A DNA stretch of 64,000 nt from Platanthera guangdongensis (taxonomy: Eukaryota > Streptophyta > Magnoliopsida > Asparagales > Orchidaceae), in the NCBI GenBank assembly GCA_039583875.1, contig CM077158.1, positions 124,679,900 to 124,743,899 of the forward strand, in the 5' to 3' direction. The first letter of the stretch is position 1, and every line of letters begins with the position of its first letter. Below are positions 1 through 9,663 of this stretch, piece by piece. Below the pieces are notes generated by a model, which worked only from the letters and a program-made list of their open reading frames with translations, was not told the origin of the DNA and did not search any database. Position numbers and translations under genes: made by a program.

Positions 1-1131
1 AGCAACCACCCGGTTTCATGAATGCCGCCTACCCAAACCACGTATACAAGCTGGTGAAGGACTTGTACGGACTGAAGTAGTCACCCCGTGCTTGGTATGA
101 TAGGCTCACCACCTTCCTCTTAGATCATGGCTTTAGGATGGGTAGTGCGGACACCACTTTATTCATAAAGAACGAGAATTCAGATCTAATTATACTACAA
201 ATCTATATGGATGATAGCATTTTTGGGGCCACGAATGAAAAGTTGTGTGAAGAAATTTTCACCCTCATGAAATCATAATTCAAAATGAGCTTAGTAGGAG
301 AACTTACCTATTTCTTATGATTTCAGATTTCTCAACGCAAAGATGGTATTTTTGTAAGTTAATAAAAATATATAAAACATATGCTTGTGCGTTTTGGGTA
401 TGAGAATCTGAAACAAGTCAAAACTCCTATGAGTGCCTCCCTTAAATTAGGAAAAGATGAAAGTGGCATTTCCGTCGATCGGACTATGTTTCGAGGTATG
501 ATAGGATCATTGTTATATTTGAGTGCCTCTAGGCCTGATATCACATTTGCGGTAGGTATATATGCTAGGTACCAAGCCGACCCTAGAGAGTTACACTTGA
601 AAGATATAAAACACATTTTTAGCTATCTGATCGGCAGACAAAACCATGGACTCTAGTACCCACACACAACAGATTTAACACTTCACAGGCACTCAAACTC
701 AGACTATGTCGTATGTTGACTTGATCGCAAGAGAACAAGTGGAACGTGTCACATCCTAGGCCCTGCATTAGTTTCCTGGTCAAGTAGAAAACAGAACTCT
801 ATTGCACTTTCTACTGCTGAAGCCGAGTATATTGCCTTAGAAAGCTGTTGTGCGCAAGCGCTATGGATGTCTCAAGTGTCAGAAGACTTTGTCCTAACTT
901 GTAGGAATGTTACACTTAGGTGGGACAACAAGAGTGCCATAGACTTCACATATAATACAATGCACCATTCATGATCAAAACATACTAACATGCATCACCA
1001 TTTCATTCAAGATCACATAAAGAAGGAGAACGTGAGTGTAAGCTTCATTGGTACTGATGACCAACTAGCTGACATATTCACTAAACCACACTCAGATGCA
1101 CGTTTCTCATTACTTCGACTCAAGCTTGGTG
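1..1131 (+). pseudogene. Ty1/copia reverse transcriptase and RNase H, 3' part of pol (decayed)
   Basis: The window opens inside a copia pol gene. Translated pieces match the RT core: a QPPGF motif at the start, the LK-SPRAWYD block near 73-100, and an intact catalytic YMDD at 204-215. RNase H follows, with STAEAEY near 809-830, DNKSAID near 922-945 and the closing LADIFTKP near 1068-1090. RT would copy element RNA in cytoplasmic particles and RNase H would remove the template. Several stops and frameshifts break it. The TAG at 78-80 sits where family members have CAG (Gln). The frame near 381-656 is the longest open piece. Gag, protease and integrase lie left of the window. The family call is firm; the Sirevirus-type call rests on the long spacer and PPT cluster downstream. 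Confidence 0.9.
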
Positions 1132-2790
1132 TTCGGGACCTCTTATCCTAGTCATTGTTGTTTGTGTTTGACTGCTCTTTTGTTTGTAGTTAATTTTGTC
1201 TATGTTTCATTTCCTTCGGTTTTTTGCTTATATTTATTTGAGTCTCTTTGTCGTTTCTTTTCAAAAAAAATTACTTTATATATATAAAACAAACTGCGAA
1301 GTGATCATATCCTATGGGTACACATGACTTGAACTTAGGCTATAATGAGTACATACAATTCTTGAGCTAAATTGTTAATCCATGTGAACGTTGTCCCCGG
1401 TCAAGGTGTGTCGATCTATATGTGTCATGTCACTGAGTGCGATACTACATGTTAGTGCATGTTGACTATGCCTCTAGGTATGTGTGAGGCTTTAGATAGA
1501 GGAATTACATCACATTATTCACACATCCCTAGACGAAGCACTCATGTATGAATTCTTGGCATACATGGTATAACTCCTGACAGTGTATCCTAATACGCTA
1601 GAAATACTTTGAATACTCAATGCCACGACTCATTTGTGCTTGCAGAAAGATTATAACATTGGGCCAAATATCTAGTGCTAAGATCTTATGTATACAAGTT
1701 AAAGTGTATCTATCTAGGTGGATAGATTTCGATTGACTCAGGGCTCCTTTAAATGCATAAAAAATTATATAAAAGTGATAGCTCAAAGCAAACTAAAAAG
1801 AAAACTGTGCAAGCTATAAAAGGTCATGTCAAGGACCCCCAAGCACTAATAATTCCTCCTGATAAGTCTTTATGAGCATTGTGAGGATGGACACCTTAAT
1901 TATAAGAGTCATTTCGATCTTGTGCATAGACTCTACTTTAAGCTTAGTGCCCATCGTTCTAGTCTTGGTATGATGAAGATTGGTATGTGACGTGAGTGTT
2001 CACTCTATTTCTCCTTTGTTAACATTTTAAAAGATCGAGATAAAACATGTAACACATGTTATTTCTAATTGGTGTTTTCTCTCTTTGATGCTACACGTGC
2101 ACATCATTACCTTATTTAACGCTTCCATGCATAAGATTTGGTCTGAAGCTACACTATATGTCTTTTACATATAGGTCCTAGTACATGATTTACACTTTTG
2201 ATGCTTACAATGTTTTAAATGTGATTAAATCTATAACTCTCGTAGCATTATTGTGTTCCTCGTTGTGTGCTTAGTCTACTATGTGCTGTCCAATCTATAA
2301 AAACTCTGCAAACTGACTTATTTTTTTGGTTGTGTACTCCACTCTTACTTTTATGACCCATGTGCTACATATTCTCTGATTTGCATTTTTGGGTCACCCA
2401 TATGTTTCTCACCTCTTGTTGTCCTGTTCATATGCATTGACAACTATCTTTATAATGCTTATCATATATACCGATTTTCCATCCCGTATGTGTGGTTGGT
2501 CGTGCCCGCACCTTTTGATACTTTCAAAGGGGGAGAAGAGATTGTTCATGAGAACAGTTCATGGGTATGATCTCATGTAGGGGGAGCTTGTTTCAACGCA
2601 TGCACATCGATAGGGGGAGCGTGTCGAACACGTAGATAGGGGGAACGTGTAGAACACGTAGGTGGGGGGAGCATGCGTGTAAGGGAGTTATATAGTGAAC
2701 CTGAAATATGAAACCTGAAAATTATCTTTTTATATATATTCACTCTACTATCATGTAGTGTATTATCCCTCATGAATGGGATTTGGTATT
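1132..2790 (+). other. Spacer between copia pol and 3' LTR, no convincing ORF
   Basis: About 1.65 kb separates the end of pol from the 3' LTR and no open frame over 75 codons looks real. Known Sireviruses carry a long region here, in some members coding an envelope-like protein; if one existed here it has decayed. The last 280 bases hold a series of GGGGGAG-type purine runs near 2528, 2580, 2612, 2638 and 2665, before the run that abuts the LTR. Confidence 0.6.
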
Positions 2791-2803
2791 TCAAAAGGGG
2801 GAG
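2791..2803 (+). other. Polypurine tract of the left copia element
   Basis: A purine run (TCAAAAGGGGGAG) lies two bases before a TGTTGGAAC LTR start. In copia elements this primes plus-strand DNA synthesis. It is the last of several similar runs upstream. Confidence 0.75.
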
Positions 2804-3062
2804 TTTGTTGGAACTGCTGTTGTTTCATATTCCATGTGTTTGAGAATATCAAATCCCAGCTGTATTTGATCACGTCTTGTGTTGATAGAGTGTGCAGGTT
2901 GACAGGTTCAAGCAAATAAAAGAAGTCTCTTATGGATGCTAACGCTGAGCGATAAGAGTTAACGTCGAGAGGTAGCCATGAATTAATTGGATAGAGCTCT
3001 CGGGAACCTATTGCGTAGCGCTAGTTCCTAATGCCCGCGGTAGCCTCTCGACGAATGGGGTG

Positions 3063-3349
3063 AAGGATTTCTCGAGTAACAAACCTACCGCCAGGCGATA
3101 ACTGTTACTACACTGCTTTAGCCTCTCAACAAATGTCGAGAAGCATTTCTCGAGTAACAGACCTACCTCCAGGAGACAGTGGTTACTGCGCCGTGCTAGC
3201 ATCTCAACAAATATCGCGAAGGATTTCTCGAGTAACCGACCTACCACCAGGCGACATTGGGTACCGTGCCGCGCTAGTCGTTTCACGAGAAGGGTTCATC
3301 GAGTTACTAACCTACCGCGTGGCGCTACCTTCTATCGCGGGGCACTAGC
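3063..3349 (+). repeat. 78-bp tandem repeat in the LTR, about 3.7 copies
   Basis: Units start at 3063, 3141, 3219 and 3290 (spacing 78, 78, 71). Each begins AAGGATTTCTCGAGTAAC or close to it and continues with a CCTACCnCCAGG block. The array lies about 130 bp upstream of the TATA box, where retrotransposon enhancers are often found. An enhancer role is inference. Confidence 0.85.
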
Positions 3350-3475
3350 TCTTTGAAAAAGAAAGATTCATTCTGAAATATTATTCCAGATTTGGATGAT
3401 TGCTGGCACAACAAGGGCGTGAACCTACCATCGGGCTCTAGTCTTACCGCTAGCGGTAGTCTATTTTCATGAAGA

Positions 3476-3486
3476 TATATAAAAGG
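3476..3486 (+). promoter_or_regulatory. Candidate TATA box of the left copia LTR
   Basis: TATATAAAAGG, a good plant TATA match, lies 670 bp into the LTR and just downstream of the tandem repeat. Transcription would be expected to start some 30 bp further on. Confidence 0.6.
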
Positions 3487-4387
3487 CCTCCTTGGTTTCT
3501 GTGCCTTAGTACTGAAAATTGAAATGTGACGGGAGTTCGTGCATTCTAGGGTTCGACCCCTCGTTCATGCTCTGCGTTCCAAAAGTCTCAGTCAATGAAG
3601 AAGAAAGTAGTCTCCCTCCCGTCCATGAATGAATAACTTCGGCGATCCAAGATCTGCATCGAATATGAAGAGCCGACCGGTTGCTAGCAAACGAAGATCT
3701 CACGCACCGGCGGTGGATCGCTTAACAGAGAAGTCGTCAAGAGGGAGAACTTCATCCTTTAAATTTTATACATCCTTATTTCTATAATCCTTTCATTTTT
3801 CTGAATCTTGTGGTGAGGAATTCGACCGGAAGGTTTTCAAAATACGGGAAGGGTTTTGTGAGAAATCGACTTGGAGGGTCGTCGGATTCCAAGGTGGATT
3901 CCATGAGAAATAGTTCCCGGGAAGGGATGTCTTGATCGGGTGGATCTAAAGAAGCTCTAAGACCCTTCCTTGTGTGGAGGTGAAGAGCCGGCTCGAAGAC
4001 ATTTCTCGGAGGGAAAGGTAGAGAGCCAACCGATCCGTGGAGCGGATCAGTATAGAAATAAAAAGAGTTCTTATTTCTCATCGCCTTCGATCTCTGGCTT
4101 CACAAAGATCACAGTTGTGTAATCATCTAGAACAATTGTTATTCTAATTCATGGAATGGAATTCATGTTTTTTCTTTGATAAATTTTGTGATTGTTCTGG
4201 TTTTGTTAAGTGAGTGCTTGCGCTGTGGGGTTTGCAAATGAACTTGCACAGGAAAATGAGTTCATAGTCTTATTGTCGCACACTAGCTACCTAACACCCC
4301 GCGGTAGCTTCCAAAACTCGATTTCCTGGGACGAAAAATGTTCATTTCAGTTTAAGGATAAATCCTTATTCCCTCCTTTAAGGTTGG

Positions 4388-4695
4388 CTACGAGAACCAA
4401 CAAACACTACACTCAACGCCTGTGGACTAGCCACTTTTCTATCTATCCAATAGTTATGCTTTGACTAACCAAGCAATACTCAATGTTTTTGCTTACCTGG
4501 CGTTGAGTGAATAGACTTAACTCAACACCTTTGGGCTTAAGCAATTTCCATCCTATCCAGCATCTTCCCTTGCATTTGGTATTGAGTGAGTAGACTTGAC
4601 TCAATTCCTATGGAATTAACCGAATTCCTACACCTGGTATTAAGAGAGTAAGCTCCACTCAACGCCTGTGAACATAGGCAAATTCCTACCAATAC
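4388..4695 (+). repeat. Degenerate GTTGAGTG / CACTCAAC inverted-repeat modules
   Basis: Several copies of a short module with opposed arms (for example GCGTTGAGTGAA facing TTAACTCAACACC around 4501-4530) recur about every 75-90 bases. The same arms reappear at 5349-5377 and 5435-5463, so this stretch and 4743-5515 probably belong to related copia LTRs. Confidence 0.5.
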
Positions 4696-4742
4696 AACAT
4701 CTATCTTTGTGTTCACCTATCTAATCACTTGGAATACCCATC

Positions 4743-5515
4743 TGTTGGGTCTATTGATTCTAATATCCCAGATTTGTAAGAAGTCAAACGGGTCAATGAC
4801 ATACACACATAATGTACTTGATGTGTGCCTTAGTTCATGCATGCAGGTAGTCCATGATTGGACAGGTTAAGAAAAAATAAGTTTGGTAGTAAACTCAAAA
4901 TTCTTCGAGCTCATCTCAAAGTTTGTCGAGCTCAGCTCGCTGGTCGTCGAGCTTATCTCAACATTCCTTAGTACAAGGTCAAGAGCTCAGGATTCAAAGT
5001 TCGTCGTGCTCAGCTTGGAGTTCATCGAGCTCAGTTTGCAATTCATCGAGCTCAGCTTACAAATCATCGAACTCTGCTCAACACTTGTTAAGCAAAAGCC
5101 AAAAAAATCAACTAAGGCAAAAAGCGCTGAGACCGCTGAGAAGATCAGAGTTTGTCGAGCTAAGCCCACAGATTGTAGAATGCAGCTAAAGCCAGAAAAA
5201 CTGCGTAAGGAAAAAAGAGCTGAGACAACTGAGATAGCTGAAAAGAAGGCGTTGAGACTGCTGAGATAACTGAGATAGCTGAGAATAAGGCGTTGAGAGT
5301 GCTAAGACAGCTGAGACAAAACTAGCTGGATTTCTCTAAGTCCAGAAGCATTGAGTGAAGCAGTTTCACTCAACGCTTCTAATGAAGAAGGAAGCACTGA
5401 GACAAAACTAACAGCATTTCTCTAAGTCCAGAAGCGTTAAGTGAAGCAGGTTCACTCAACACTTATAATGAAGAAGGAAGCACTGAGACAGTTAAGAGGA
5501 AAACCGCTGAGAGAG
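4743..5515 (+). other. LTR-like copia debris with CGAGCTCAG and GTCGA motifs
   Basis: It starts TGTTGGGTC, like a copia LTR, and its first 130 bp share layout with the LTR start at 2806, including a GACAGGTT block. From 4907 to 5165 it carries many copies of TCGAGCTCAGCTTG-like units, similar to motifs in the LTRs of element S. It is probably a partial LTR of a Sirevirus relative, cut on the right. No matching partner or TSD is visible. Confidence 0.4.
5311..5482 (+). repeat. 86-bp tandem duplication with internal hairpin
   Basis: Two units start at 5311 and 5397 and a third begins at 5483. Each contains a hairpin whose arms read GCATTGAGTGAA and TTCACTCAACGC around a short loop (5349-5377 in the first unit). 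Confidence 0.8.
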
Positions 5516-5589
5516 TGTGCGAACAGAAAAAAGAGAAGCTAGAAATTGGAATAACATAAATCTTTATTATCCAAAAAAGATGTGTATTA
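5516..5589 (-). repeat. 74-bp fragment of a copia LTR related to element C
   Basis: From TGTGCGAACAGAAAA the sequence follows, with substitutions, the first 75 bases (read on +) of the element C LTRs at 38836 and 54753, including the TTTATTATCCAAAAA block. It ends exactly where element A begins, so A appears to have inserted into an older C-type LTR. The rest should lie beyond A's far end. Confidence 0.7.
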
Positions 5590-7734
5590 TGTAATGCCCC
5601 GAAACTCAAAAGAGCGACGAGAGGCGTTTTGAGCCAAGTTTGGAATTTGGCAGGGGGCACACGGCCTGGGACACGGGCGTGTCCCAGGGCGTGTCGTGTT
5701 TGGGTCGACGATTTGGCCGAGAGGTTGATGAATTTTTGAGTCGACGATCGTCGAGCAGCGAACACGGCCTGAGATACGGGCGTGTCCCAGGGCGTGTTGA
5801 GCTTATGTCGACGATCTGCCAGGGAATTCGACGATTTTGCTCGACGAAGTGTCGAGACAGGGAACACGGCCTAGGACAAGGGCGTGTCCAAGGCCGTGTC
5901 AGGTGCTCGACGAAGTGTCGAGACAGTGAACACGACCTGGAGCCCAGGCATGTTCGGGTTTGACACGGGCGTGTCAAATAGGATACGGGCGTGTCCAAGA
6001 CCCGTGTGTGTCTCGGGTTGGTGTTGGTCCTTTGTCGATGGAGGAACACGCCCGAGAACACGGGCGTGTACTGGATGATACAGGCGTATCAGTTCTAACA
6101 CGGGCGTGTCGGGTGCCCGTGTGAATTTCGGGAAGCGTCGGTTTTGACGGCGAATGGGGGACACGGCCCTGGACACGGGCGTGTCGCAGGCCGTGTTCGG
6201 CCCAGGTTTTGCATTTCAGCTCCAGATCGTGGCTGTTCGTTTCCTTATTTTGGGATCCGACGACAGGGGGTTGTTCCTACTGGGATATACCCGGGAATAG
6301 GGTTTCAAATCCCTCACTTCTTTCACTTAGTCTCTTTCTAAAAGTCTATAGAGAGGGGAGAGCAAGGAAGAAGAAAGGAGCCTAGATCCGGTCACCGGCG
6401 GAGCTTCAGAGCTCCAAATCGCTCCCAACTTTGGATCTACGGAAGCAAAGAAAAATGCTAGGGTAACGATTCTCTACTTGAGAATGTGAAGATCTCATTT
6501 CCTTTGCATAGGAATCCCGCTCTTGCGAGTTTTTGGTGAGTTGAGGCATTCCTTCAGGTAGACATGAATAGTACCCATTGTGTACATGTAGAGTCCGTAA
6601 TCGATAACGAATATAGGCATGATGTGTGAAGCTTACCCGGACAAGTTGGTCTGGATCGGTGATGTTGCATTGTATAAGTGGCCGGAGAAGACTCCATGCA
6701 GATGTCTATTTTTCGGGTTTTCTACGCGATAGATTGCAACAGGGAGCCTTGGGGATTAACTCCAAGGTGCACTCGGAAAACTGGGCAGATGCGTGATTCT
6801 ACCAGCATGGTGGCCTGGGAGCCAACTTGTACATAACTGGGTTATGTAAAGTGTGTATCAGAATGGGACTCGGGAAAGTTTGACTCACTCATATGGCTTA
6901 AATTGTCGTTGCGATGCGAGCAACGGGTTAGGCGGAACCGTACCCGCTCTATGTCGTTCGGTTGGAGCCGTTGGCATAGATGGAGGGTCTTAGGCGGTCT
7001 ATGACTTAAAATGACGTGACCAATGCCGGAAAGACAAAATGCTTGTATGATTGGTCGTCCTAGTGGCGGTGGTGAGAACGAGATGTCTATGACTTAAACT
7101 GACGTGACATTGACCGGTTCACCGAGAATGTGCCCTGAGTGCACGGGGTGTGTGGCCGTGAGTGCCTGCGCCTGTATTGTTGTGTTGTTAAACTCTATTG
7201 TTGGATTATGCTAACAAAGTGCAGGGAAGGAGCATCGCCGCCCTGAGTTGGGGGCGGGATCGTTATAATTTGGTCAGCATAGCTGACCGTTGCCTTTGTT
7301 TGCCACCGTGCGGTGGATTGTTGCTTGCAGGTACTGCGGAGCCGAGTGTTAAATAGCGGACTAAAGCCCAAGTTGCTGAGCCGGCCCTCGAAGGCCAAAA
7401 TGAGTGTTTACTAGCTTTATTCATGTGTGACCGGCCCGCGTGCTGAGGTATGGAAAACATGTTATTTGAGTAAACAAATATAAGGCCTTAAGGTCATCGT
7501 ACTTGTTTATTGTACTTCATTCCAATTGGGTTTTTGAGTAGTGGACATTCATGTTTGGTTGGGTTCTTTAACTTGTAACTTTAAACAGCTTCCGCCAGAA
7601 TGACTCTATGTAGGATGTTGGTTATTAGTTGGATGATTTCCATTGAGTAACCACCCGGTCTGTCTGTGGTATATGACGTCGGGCCCCGGCCGGACCTACC
7701 GCTATATTCTATGCGACAGATAGGGGGTGTTACA
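5590..7734 (+). repeat. 5' LTR of element A
   Basis: It runs from TGTAATGCCCC to GGGTGTTACA (2145 bp). The start matches A's 3' LTR at 34616, and the whole matches the LTRs of D and the solo LTR. The first 600 bp carry an array of GACACGGGCGTGTC palindromes and GTCGA palindromes. A 7-bp-arm hairpin (GGTCAGC/GCTGACC) lies at 7272-7288. Confidence 0.9.
5640..6205 (+). repeat. Palindrome array ACACGGGCGTGT in the A LTR
   Basis: About eight degenerate copies. The first, 5666-5687, is perfect: arm CTGGGACACG, spacer GG, arm CGTGTCCCAG. A 14-bp perfect palindrome TCGACGATCGTCGA lies at 5741-5754 among them. Short open frames in this array on both strands are by-products of the low stop content. 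Confidence 0.85.
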
Positions 7735-7959
7735 ATTTGGTATTAGACTACTGGTTTCGGTCAGGCTGAAATGAATTCGTGGACGAATTTGTTTTAAGGG
7801 GTGGTGAGCACATGTGTGTGCGTCATCGTTATAACATCAAAAGAACTCATGAATGTCCACTTAGGAATGAAAATACACGTATTTGAGGAACCTGCGTGTT
7901 CCTATAATTGCTTTTTGCAATTTTGTATGGTCGCTTAACGGTGTTTTGGACAATTATAG
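7735..7959 (+). other. Leader between LTR and gag of element A
   Basis: 225 bp with several short upstream ATGs, of which the one at 7772 closes after eight codons at TAA. The leader ends CAATTATAG just before the gag frame. The same layout is seen in D and B. See the finding on the missing gag ATG. Confidence 0.6.
7738..7748 (+). other. Primer binding site of element A (initiator tRNA-Met type)
   Basis: TGGTATTAGAC starts three bases after the LTR end. It matches the usual TGGTATCAGAGC with changes that include C to T. The intact form is present in D. Confidence 0.75.
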
Positions 7960-9106
7960 GTGACCAGAAGCGGTGCTGGGTCGTCAGAACGCCGAGTTTC
8001 TGAGGCTAGTAGTGCACCAATCGATGCTCCTGCAACACCTCCATCGGCTGAAACCATACGATTAGTTGCCAAAGCAGTGTTTGCCAAGATCAATGCGCAG
8101 CCTGCAAGGCAAATGCAGCAGCCCGCTCCTACGATGGAGCAGGTACCACTGCAAAGGGATGAACCGAGAAGAGTGGATCAGGTAGTGTTGGAGCCTTTGG
8201 TGCCAAGGCGAGCAACTGAAAGACAGCTCAAGCACGTTATAAGCTTTAATTCTCCTGTGTTCTCGGGGTTGGGAACACCATCGCAAGCTGAAGATTGGCT
8301 CTCCCGAGTGAAGAGAGTCCTGCCAGCTACTGAAACGGAGGAGTGGCAGATGACCACTATAGCTACATTCATGTTGGACGGGGATGCGAGGCTGTGGTGG
8401 GAAGGTGTAGAGCTTCATCTCTTGAGAGGAAGGCAATTGACGGACGTCTCGATGGAGGAGTTCTCGAGACTGGTCTTGGCAAGGTACCTCCCTTCGGCGC
8501 AGAGGATAGCTTTAGAGAATGAGTTCCAAAGGTTGGTAAAAGGAGAGAGTAGCGTGGATGAGTATCTCCACGAGTTTACTCGGTTGGCTCGGTATGTTAG
8601 CTCCACATTTGCAGATGAGGAGCGTCAGAAGAACCGGTTCTATGATGGTCTAAGAGATGACTTAAGGCTACCGCTCTCGGGACCGATGACGCAAAGTTTC
8701 TTGAACCTGGTCAACACGACCCGGTCTTTGGAGAAGTACTTGAAGAATGTACAAGCAAAGAAAAGCTCTGGTGATAAGAAGACTGAGTTCAAGGTGCCGA
8801 CTACCTCAAAGTCTGGGTACCGTAGGTTCTTTAAGAAGGCTAGGACCTCGGGTCCAGCCTCCTCTTCTGGTTCTTCTGGGGCGACTATGGGTCGCACCCC
8901 GGGTGCATGTTTTACCTATGGAAAGCCTGGGAATTTTGCCCGTGACTGCTGGAGCGGGCGTCCCAAGTCCGAGAGAAAGCCAGGAGCAACTTATGAAGAG
9001 AAGGGCAAAGTGGTGGAGTCAACCGCGTCCCATTATGCTCCGTCTCAACCGAGAGTTTATAATCTTGGCCAATAGGAGGCCATCAAACAAGCGGATGTGG
9101 TGACAG
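7960..9106 (+). pseudogene. gag: Gag of element A (Retrotrans_gag domain, damaged zinc knuckle)
   Basis: The structural protein forms the virus-like particle and packages element RNA. A central Retrotrans_gag domain spans about residues 95-250 (LSRVKR, LWWEG, RYLP, FYDGLRDDLR blocks). A basic linker follows, then a CCHC knuckle near 8908-8950. The knuckle has lost two zinc ligands: the second Cys is Tyr and the His is Asn, while D keeps both. The frame opens at GTG after TATAG with no in-frame ATG near. It stops at TAG 9073-9075, where D has a Leu codon; the conserved gag tail then runs on to 9106, where a candidate intron starts. Confidence 0.88.
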
Positions 9107-9181
9107 GTATGATTTAAATTTATAGCAAGTTAAAGTTTAAATACTTGTTATGCGTGTATTACCTTACCACTGCTTGTTTAG
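9107..9181 (+). other. Candidate 75-nt intron between gag and protease (element A)
   Basis: It starts CAG|GTATGA and ends TTGTTTAG|GA, with a CTTAC branch-point-like site about 16 nt upstream of the AG. Removing it joins the gag tail DVVTG directly to the protease lead-in in phase 1, a junction that is contiguous in related elements. Read through, it contains TAA four codons in. The homologous segment in D is 76 nt. Confidence 0.55.
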
Positions 9182-9663
9182 GATTTGTTTTGATTTGTGA
9201 TAATCCGGTGAGAGCACTCTTTGATACGGGAGCTTCGCACTCCTTTTTGTCCGAAGAATTCATATCGCGCATCGGAGTACCTTCATCGGTGGTGAAGGAC
9301 AAACTGGATGTGTTGTTGCCCAATGGTTGTTCGATGCGTACGGAGAGAATCTGTGGTGTTAAGATTCGTATTGGGAGTCAGGAGTTCCATTTGCTAGCGT
9401 CGTTACTGCCGTTGGTGGAGTTCAACGTAATAGTTGGCATGGACTGGCTCTCGGAGCAGCAAGCTTTTATTGATTGCGGTTGCAAGTTAGTCTTGTTGGG
9501 AACAGGTCGTGAGACGACTTTTACGGGCTTGAAAGGGTCGAGCAAGTCTTTGATGTCTGCTCTTCAGGTGGTGAAGGCGGTTCATACTAGTGCAGAGTTG
9601 TTCTTTACGCTAGTGGAGGTTGCAAAGCTGAAGCCTACGTCGGATAGTATTTTCAGTGGTAGC
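9182..9663 (+). pseudogene. Aspartic protease of element A
   Basis: This retropepsin would cut the Gag-Pol precursor. The active-site block LFDTGASHSFLS is intact, with the catalytic Asp codon at 9222-9224, and the following GMDWLSEQ block is also intact (about 9439-9462), unlike D. The frame is lost at 9664-9666, where D reads [10 protein letters not shown]: a few base changes around AGTGGTAGCTGAGTAA give a stop and a shift. Confidence 0.85.

Larger units (their letters stand above)
2806..4742 (+). repeat. 3' LTR of the left copia element (right end uncertain)
   Basis: The left end is set by the PPT and the TG start (TGTTGGAAC). It contains a 78-bp tandem repeat, then a TATA box at 3476-3486. 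The matching 5' LTR is outside the window, so the right end cannot be fixed. Candidates are near 4248, after a CTTGCACA stretch that resembles the LTR end of element S, or 4742, just before a new TGTTGGGT start. The stretch 4210-4464 is open but has no recognisable coding content. Confidence 0.65.

Noticed and set aside
4743..5515. Calling a second full LTR here
   Set aside because: The TG start is plausible but no partner, PPT or TSD could be found, so it is listed only as LTR-like debris.
5640..6341. Overlapping open frames on both strands in the palindrome array (and again near 43300-44100, 47680-48170, 52970-53600)
   Set aside because: They arise because the GC-rich repeat has few stops; the translations are repeat units in every frame and resemble no family.
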